DNA from: Hyphomicrobiales bacterium
GTDB lineage: Bacteria; Pseudomonadota; Alphaproteobacteria; Rhizobiales; Aestuariivirgaceae
Direction: 5' to 3'
Assembly (NCBI GenBank): GCA_026996935.1
Contig: JALWJW010000433.1
Coordinates: 1 to 9,207, forward strand
Length of the DNA: 9,207 nt
A program made the position numbers and the translations under genes. The first letter of the stretch is position 1, and every line of letters starts with the position of its first letter. Positions 6,426-9,207 of this stretch are shown here, piece by piece. The notes beneath the pieces are model-generated. The model saw only the letters and a list, made by a program, of their open reading frames with translations. It did no database searches and had not been told where the DNA came from.

Positions 6426-7079
6426 ATGAATATGCGTAAAAGAAAAAGTGCAACGGAGCGAAAAGAAGAAATCATTGATGCAACATTGCGTCTTGCTGGT
6501 GAAATTGGTCCCGACAGATTAACAACAGAAGATCTGGCCCGTGAAATTGGTATATCTCAGCCTGGTATATTTCGCCATTTTCCAACCAAAAGCGCAATCT
6601 GGGATGCGGTTGGTCGTCATATTGGTACTTTGCTTAAGGCAAAAATGGCATTGACCCAAAAAAAGACTAATTTGCCAATCGACAATCTGAAGAATTTTGT
6701 TATTGGGCATCTGGCTTTTATTGAAACGACCCCTGCAATTCCAGCTATTTTGTTTTCGCGTGAACTACATGCAGAAAACGATCAGCTTCGATCTTTTTTT
6801 GCCAGTCTGATTGCCAGCCGACATAAACATTTTTCAGAACTGATTCAGGCCGAAATTAATGCCGGCCGGTTCAAGCCTTTTCTTGATGCTGATGATGCCG
6901 CTTATTTGGTTCTGGCCCTTATTCAAGGTCTTGCGATGCGCTGGTCTCTAAATAATCGAAATTTTGATTTGCCGGCCGAGGGGCAGCGTTTACTTGATTT
7001 ACAGATTGAAGGTTTCATGGTTGCAAAGTCGCCTCAAAAAGCTGGCAATAAAGATGGGAATGGAGGTTCAAATGAGTAA
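6426..7079 (+). CDS. TetR-family transcriptional repressor
   Basis: This 217-residue protein has a typical TetR N-terminal DNA-binding domain at about residues 8-58: RKEEIIDATLRLAGEIGPDRLTTEDLA, then the helix-turn-helix (LAREIGISQPGIFRHFPTKSAIWDAV, 37-62) with the hallmark GIFRHFPTKSAIW. Residues 60-200 form the mostly helical ligand-binding and dimer part, which is divergent as usual, so no ligand can be named. The tail (201-217) is polar and probably disordered. ACGAGG (6413-6418), 7 nt before the first ATG, supports the start; an ATG two codons later is possible. The gene is third in the plus-strand operon, and its last 8 bases overlap the next gene. The palindrome at 5434-5453 is the obvious candidate operator, which would make it autoregulated and a controller of the divergent exporter (inference). 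Confidence 0.92.
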   Translation: MNMRKRKSATERKEEIIDATLRLAGEIGPDRLTTEDLAREIGISQPGIFRHFPTKSAIWDAVGRHIGTLLKAKMALTQKKTNLPIDNLKNFVIGHLAFIETTPAIPAILFSRELHAENDQLRSFFASLIASRHKHFSELIQAEINAGRFKPFLDADDAAYLVLALIQGLAMRWSLNNRNFDLPAEGQRLLDLQIEGFMVAKSPQKAGNKDGNGGSNE

Positions 7080-7926
7080 CAAGACCACGCGCGCTGATCG
7101 AATAAAAAAATTGATGGAAAGCCCAACTTATCGCCTTGCAACCGATGACCCTGACTTTCTTGAACATGATGATCTGCGCGCAATGCGTCTGCAATTGGAA
7201 TACCTCAAACCTGAATGGATCATGCGAAATCAGGGGATAGGATCAACGGTTATTGTATTTGGCAGTGCCCGTTTGTTATCTGCCGGTCAGCTTGAGGAAA
7301 AGTTTGCAGAACTGGAAGAAAAGCTTAAACAGCACCCCAATAATAAAAGTCATCTTTTAGAATACAAAAAACTGGAGAAGCGCCGAAAATATGTGAAGTA
7401 TTATGATGAGGCGCGAAAGTTCTCTGCTATTGTTTCAAAGCGGTTTCAGGATGAATGCCGTTGTGATTTTGTTGTTATAACCGGTGGTGGCCCGGGCATA
7501 ATGGAGGCGGCCAATCGGGGCGCTGATGATGTTGGCGCCCGCTCGATCGGTCTGAATATTGAATTGCCACGCGAGCAAACACCCAATCCCTTTATCTCCC
7601 CGCAATTGTGTTTTCAGTTCCGCTATTTCGCTTTGCGCAAAATGCACTTTTTAATGCGGGCAAAAGCCCTTCTGGCGTTCCCTGGCGGGTTTGGAACCTT
7701 TGATGAATTGTTTGAGGTTTTGACCCTTGTTCAGACTAAAAAAGTTGCTCCATTACCAATTGTTCTGATGGGGAAAGATTACTGGTCAAAGGCTGTAAAT
7801 TTCGAGTTTCTGGCAGAAGAGGGGTTTATTAGCGATGATGATCTGGCGCTGTTTAAAATTACAGATTCTGCTGAGCAGGCTATTGAATTTATTAATGATT
7901 TCTATCACGGCGTTCCTCCGAGATAG
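7072..7926 (+). CDS. LOG-family Rossmann protein, putative nucleotide 5'-monophosphate phosphoribohydrolase
   Basis: This 284-residue protein carries the LOG (TIGR00730) signatures: FGSAR (63-67), ITGGGPGIMEAANRGA (136-151), LRKMHF (188-193) and the hallmark PGGFGTFDELFE (204-215), with the arginine and glutamate used in catalysis by characterised members. Studied relatives cut the N-glycosidic bond of nucleoside monophosphates, giving base and ribose 5-phosphate; plant LOG acts on cytokinin nucleotides and E. coli PpnN on purine and pyrimidine nucleotides. It is longer than the roughly 180-200 residues of small LOG proteins, with about 55 extra N-terminal residues and a lysine/glutamate-rich helical insertion (about 71-115). 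The ATG at 7072 was chosen because GGAGG (7062-7066) lies 5 nt before it; the frame stays open further upstream but only inside the regulator gene, which it overlaps by 8 bp. The true substrate is uncertain. Confidence 0.88.
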   Translation: MSNKTTRADRIKKLMESPTYRLATDDPDFLEHDDLRAMRLQLEYLKPEWIMRNQGIGSTVIVFGSARLLSAGQLEEKFAELEEKLKQHPNNKSHLLEYKKLEKRRKYVKYYDEARKFSAIVSKRFQDECRCDFVVITGGGPGIMEAANRGADDVGARSIGLNIELPREQTPNPFISPQLCFQFRYFALRKMHFLMRAKALLAFPGGFGTFDELFEVLTLVQTKKVAPLPIVLMGKDYWSKAVNFEFLAEEGFISDDDLALFKITDSAEQAIEFINDFYHGVPPR

Positions 7927-7962
7927 GTCAGTTATTTCCATCGTACTCAAGGAGTAAAAACA

Positions 7963-9207
7963 ATGGCAACCAAATCAACTCTGAGCATTTCATTCTTGGG
8001 CGCTGCAGGTGAAGTTACCGGTTCGTGTTATCTTGTTGAAGGGCCATCGTTTCGGTTTCTTGTTGATTGCGGGATGTTTCAGGGTGGCAAACATGCTGAT
8101 GCGAAAAATCGTGCAAACTTTGCTTTTAAGCCTGAAGAAATTGATTTTCTGGTTCTAACGCACGGCCATATCGATCACAGCGGATTAATTCCTAAATTAT
8201 GTCGTGATGGCTTTAGTGGGCCGATTTACACCACTGATGCCACAGCGCAATTGCTGGGTATCATGCTTCGCGACAGCGCCCATATTCATGAAAGTGGTGC
8301 GGAAAGGGAAAACCGCAAACGCAAGAACCGTGAAAAGCAGATCGAGCCGCTTTATACAATTGCCGATGCAGAAAAGTCACTGGAGCACCTTAATTCGCAA
8401 TTTTATGACAAAGCTTTTAGGCCGCATGAAAATGTCAGGGTTTGCATGCGTGATGCCGGTCATATTCTCGGGTCAGCCATTGTGGAAATCTGGATTAAAC
8501 TTGGAAAGCATGAACGCAAAATTGTGTTTTCCGGTGACCTTGGACAGCCAGGGCGGCCAATTCTAAAAGATCCGGTGAGGATTGAAAAAACAGACTATCT
8601 GATTGTGGAATCAACCTATGGGGACCGCCAACACAAAGCTCTTGAGCCATCATTGAACGAGTTGGTAGATGCGATTAATGATACGATTGTGAGCGGCAAA
8701 GGCAATATCATTATTCCAGCTTTTGCGGTCGGGCGAACTCAGGAAATCATCTACTATCTCTATAGTTTAACGAAGGAAAAAAAGGTTTCAAACTTAACGG
8801 TTTTTCTTGATTCCCCGATGGCCCAAAGTGTTACTCGCCTAACGCGAGAACACATTGAACTGTTTGATAAAAAGGGCAAGGAGCTGGCAAACTGGTTTGA
8901 GCAGCATGGCAATCAGATGACGCTGAAGTTTACTGAAACCGTGCAGGAATCTATGGCGCTTAATACTATAAAGTCTGGCGCAATCATCATATCAGCCAGC
9001 GGCATGTGCAATGCCGGGCGTATCCTGCATCATTTGCGACATGGGCTGGGTCGCCGGGAAAACACTATATTGATTACCGGCTTTCAGGCCGAAGGCACTT
9101 TGGGCAGACGGCTTGTGGATGGTGCAAAGAGTGTCAAAATTTTTGGTGAAGAAATTCCGGTCAGGGCGCGCATTATAACCATTGGCGGCTTTTCGGCCCA
9201 TGCCGAT
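7963..9207 (+). CDS. Beta-CASP metallo-beta-lactamase-fold RNA nuclease (3' end cut by the window)
   Basis: The frame is open from the ATG at 7963 through the last base (415 codons, no stop), so the gene is partial only because the window ends. AAGGAG (7949-7954) supports the start. Metal-binding motifs of the metallo-beta-lactamase fold appear in order: THGHIDHSG (66-74), GHILGS with H167, and SGDLG with D192. The beta-CASP part follows: VESTYGDR (215-222), IPAFAVGRTQE (251-261), DSPMA (283-287), SASGMCNAGRILHHL (344-358), TGFQAEGTLGRRL (372-384) and GGFSAHAD (408-415), whose H413 is the last ligand. This is the CPSF73/Ysh1-like group (COG1236), which acts as endo- or 5'-3' exonucleases on RNA. 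About 40-50 residues are probably missing at the C-terminus. It follows the LOG-like gene by 36 bp and is probably in the same operon, which hints at joint RNA or nucleotide turnover. Confidence 0.93.
   Translation, partial: MATKSTLSISFLGAAGEVTGSCYLVEGPSFRFLVDCGMFQGGKHADAKNRANFAFKPEEIDFLVLTHGHIDHSGLIPKLCRDGFSGPIYTTDATAQLLGIMLRDSAHIHESGAERENRKRKNREKQIEPLYTIADAEKSLEHLNSQFYDKAFRPHENVRVCMRDAGHILGSAIVEIWIKLGKHERKIVFSGDLGQPGRPILKDPVRIEKTDYLIVESTYGDRQHKALEPSLNELVDAINDTIVSGKGNIIIPAFAVGRTQEIIYYLYSLTKEKKVSNLTVFLDSPMAQSVTRLTREHIELFDKKGKELANWFEQHGNQMTLKFTETVQESMALNTIKSGAIIISASGMCNAGRILHHLRHGLGRRENTILITGFQAEGTLGRRLVDGAKSVKIFGEEIPVRARIITIGGFSAHAD

Noticed and set aside
6964..7071. Longer version of the LOG-like protein starting at 6964
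   Set aside because: It would overlap the regulator gene by more than 100 bp, while the ATG at 7072 has a well-spaced GGAGG.

Overview
The window looks like chromosomal DNA from a Gram-negative bacterium. The evidence is a periplasmic adaptor for an ABC exporter, a Sec-type signal peptide on a small protein, Shine-Dalgarno sites in front of most genes, and moderate to low GC. The protein style (LOG-family gene, beta-CASP exonuclease, TetR regulator) would fit an alphaproteobacterium, but I cannot place it more precisely and that is an inference. There is no sign of phage, an insertion sequence, CRISPR or an RNA gene.

Layout. At the left edge (1-139, minus) is the N-terminus of an unidentified membrane-anchored protein, cut by the window. 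A gene-free gap of about 240 bp follows. From 5264 down to 378 on the minus strand lies a tightly overlapping three-gene operon: an HlyD-type adaptor (YhiI-like), a 921-residue ABC-ABC-permease fusion (RbbA-like) and a separate ABC-2 permease (YhhJ-like). This matches the order yhiI-rbbA-yhhJ known in Escherichia coli. Between 5265 and 5554 is a divergent control region. It holds two overlapping sigma70-like promoters facing opposite ways and a near-perfect 20-bp palindrome of the kind TetR-family repressors bind, plus a second short palindrome and a possible leader hairpin.

From 5555 to the right edge five genes run on the plus strand with short gaps or overlaps. They encode a 140-residue four-helix membrane protein, a 118-residue exported protein, a TetR-family repressor, a LOG-family nucleotide phosphoribohydrolase-like protein with a charged insertion, and a beta-CASP metallo-beta-lactamase-fold nuclease cut by the window end just after its SAHAD motif.

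How it may work together. The TetR protein probably binds the palindrome in the divergent region and so controls both the exporter operon and its own operon (inference). The last two genes suggest RNA or nucleotide turnover: the nuclease would yield nucleoside monophosphates, and the LOG-like enzyme could split these into base and ribose 5-phosphate. The most notable points are the asymmetric ATP sites of the RbbA-like protein, the shared operator, the two small unknown envelope proteins, and the linkage of an RbbA-type exporter with nucleotide-turnover genes.
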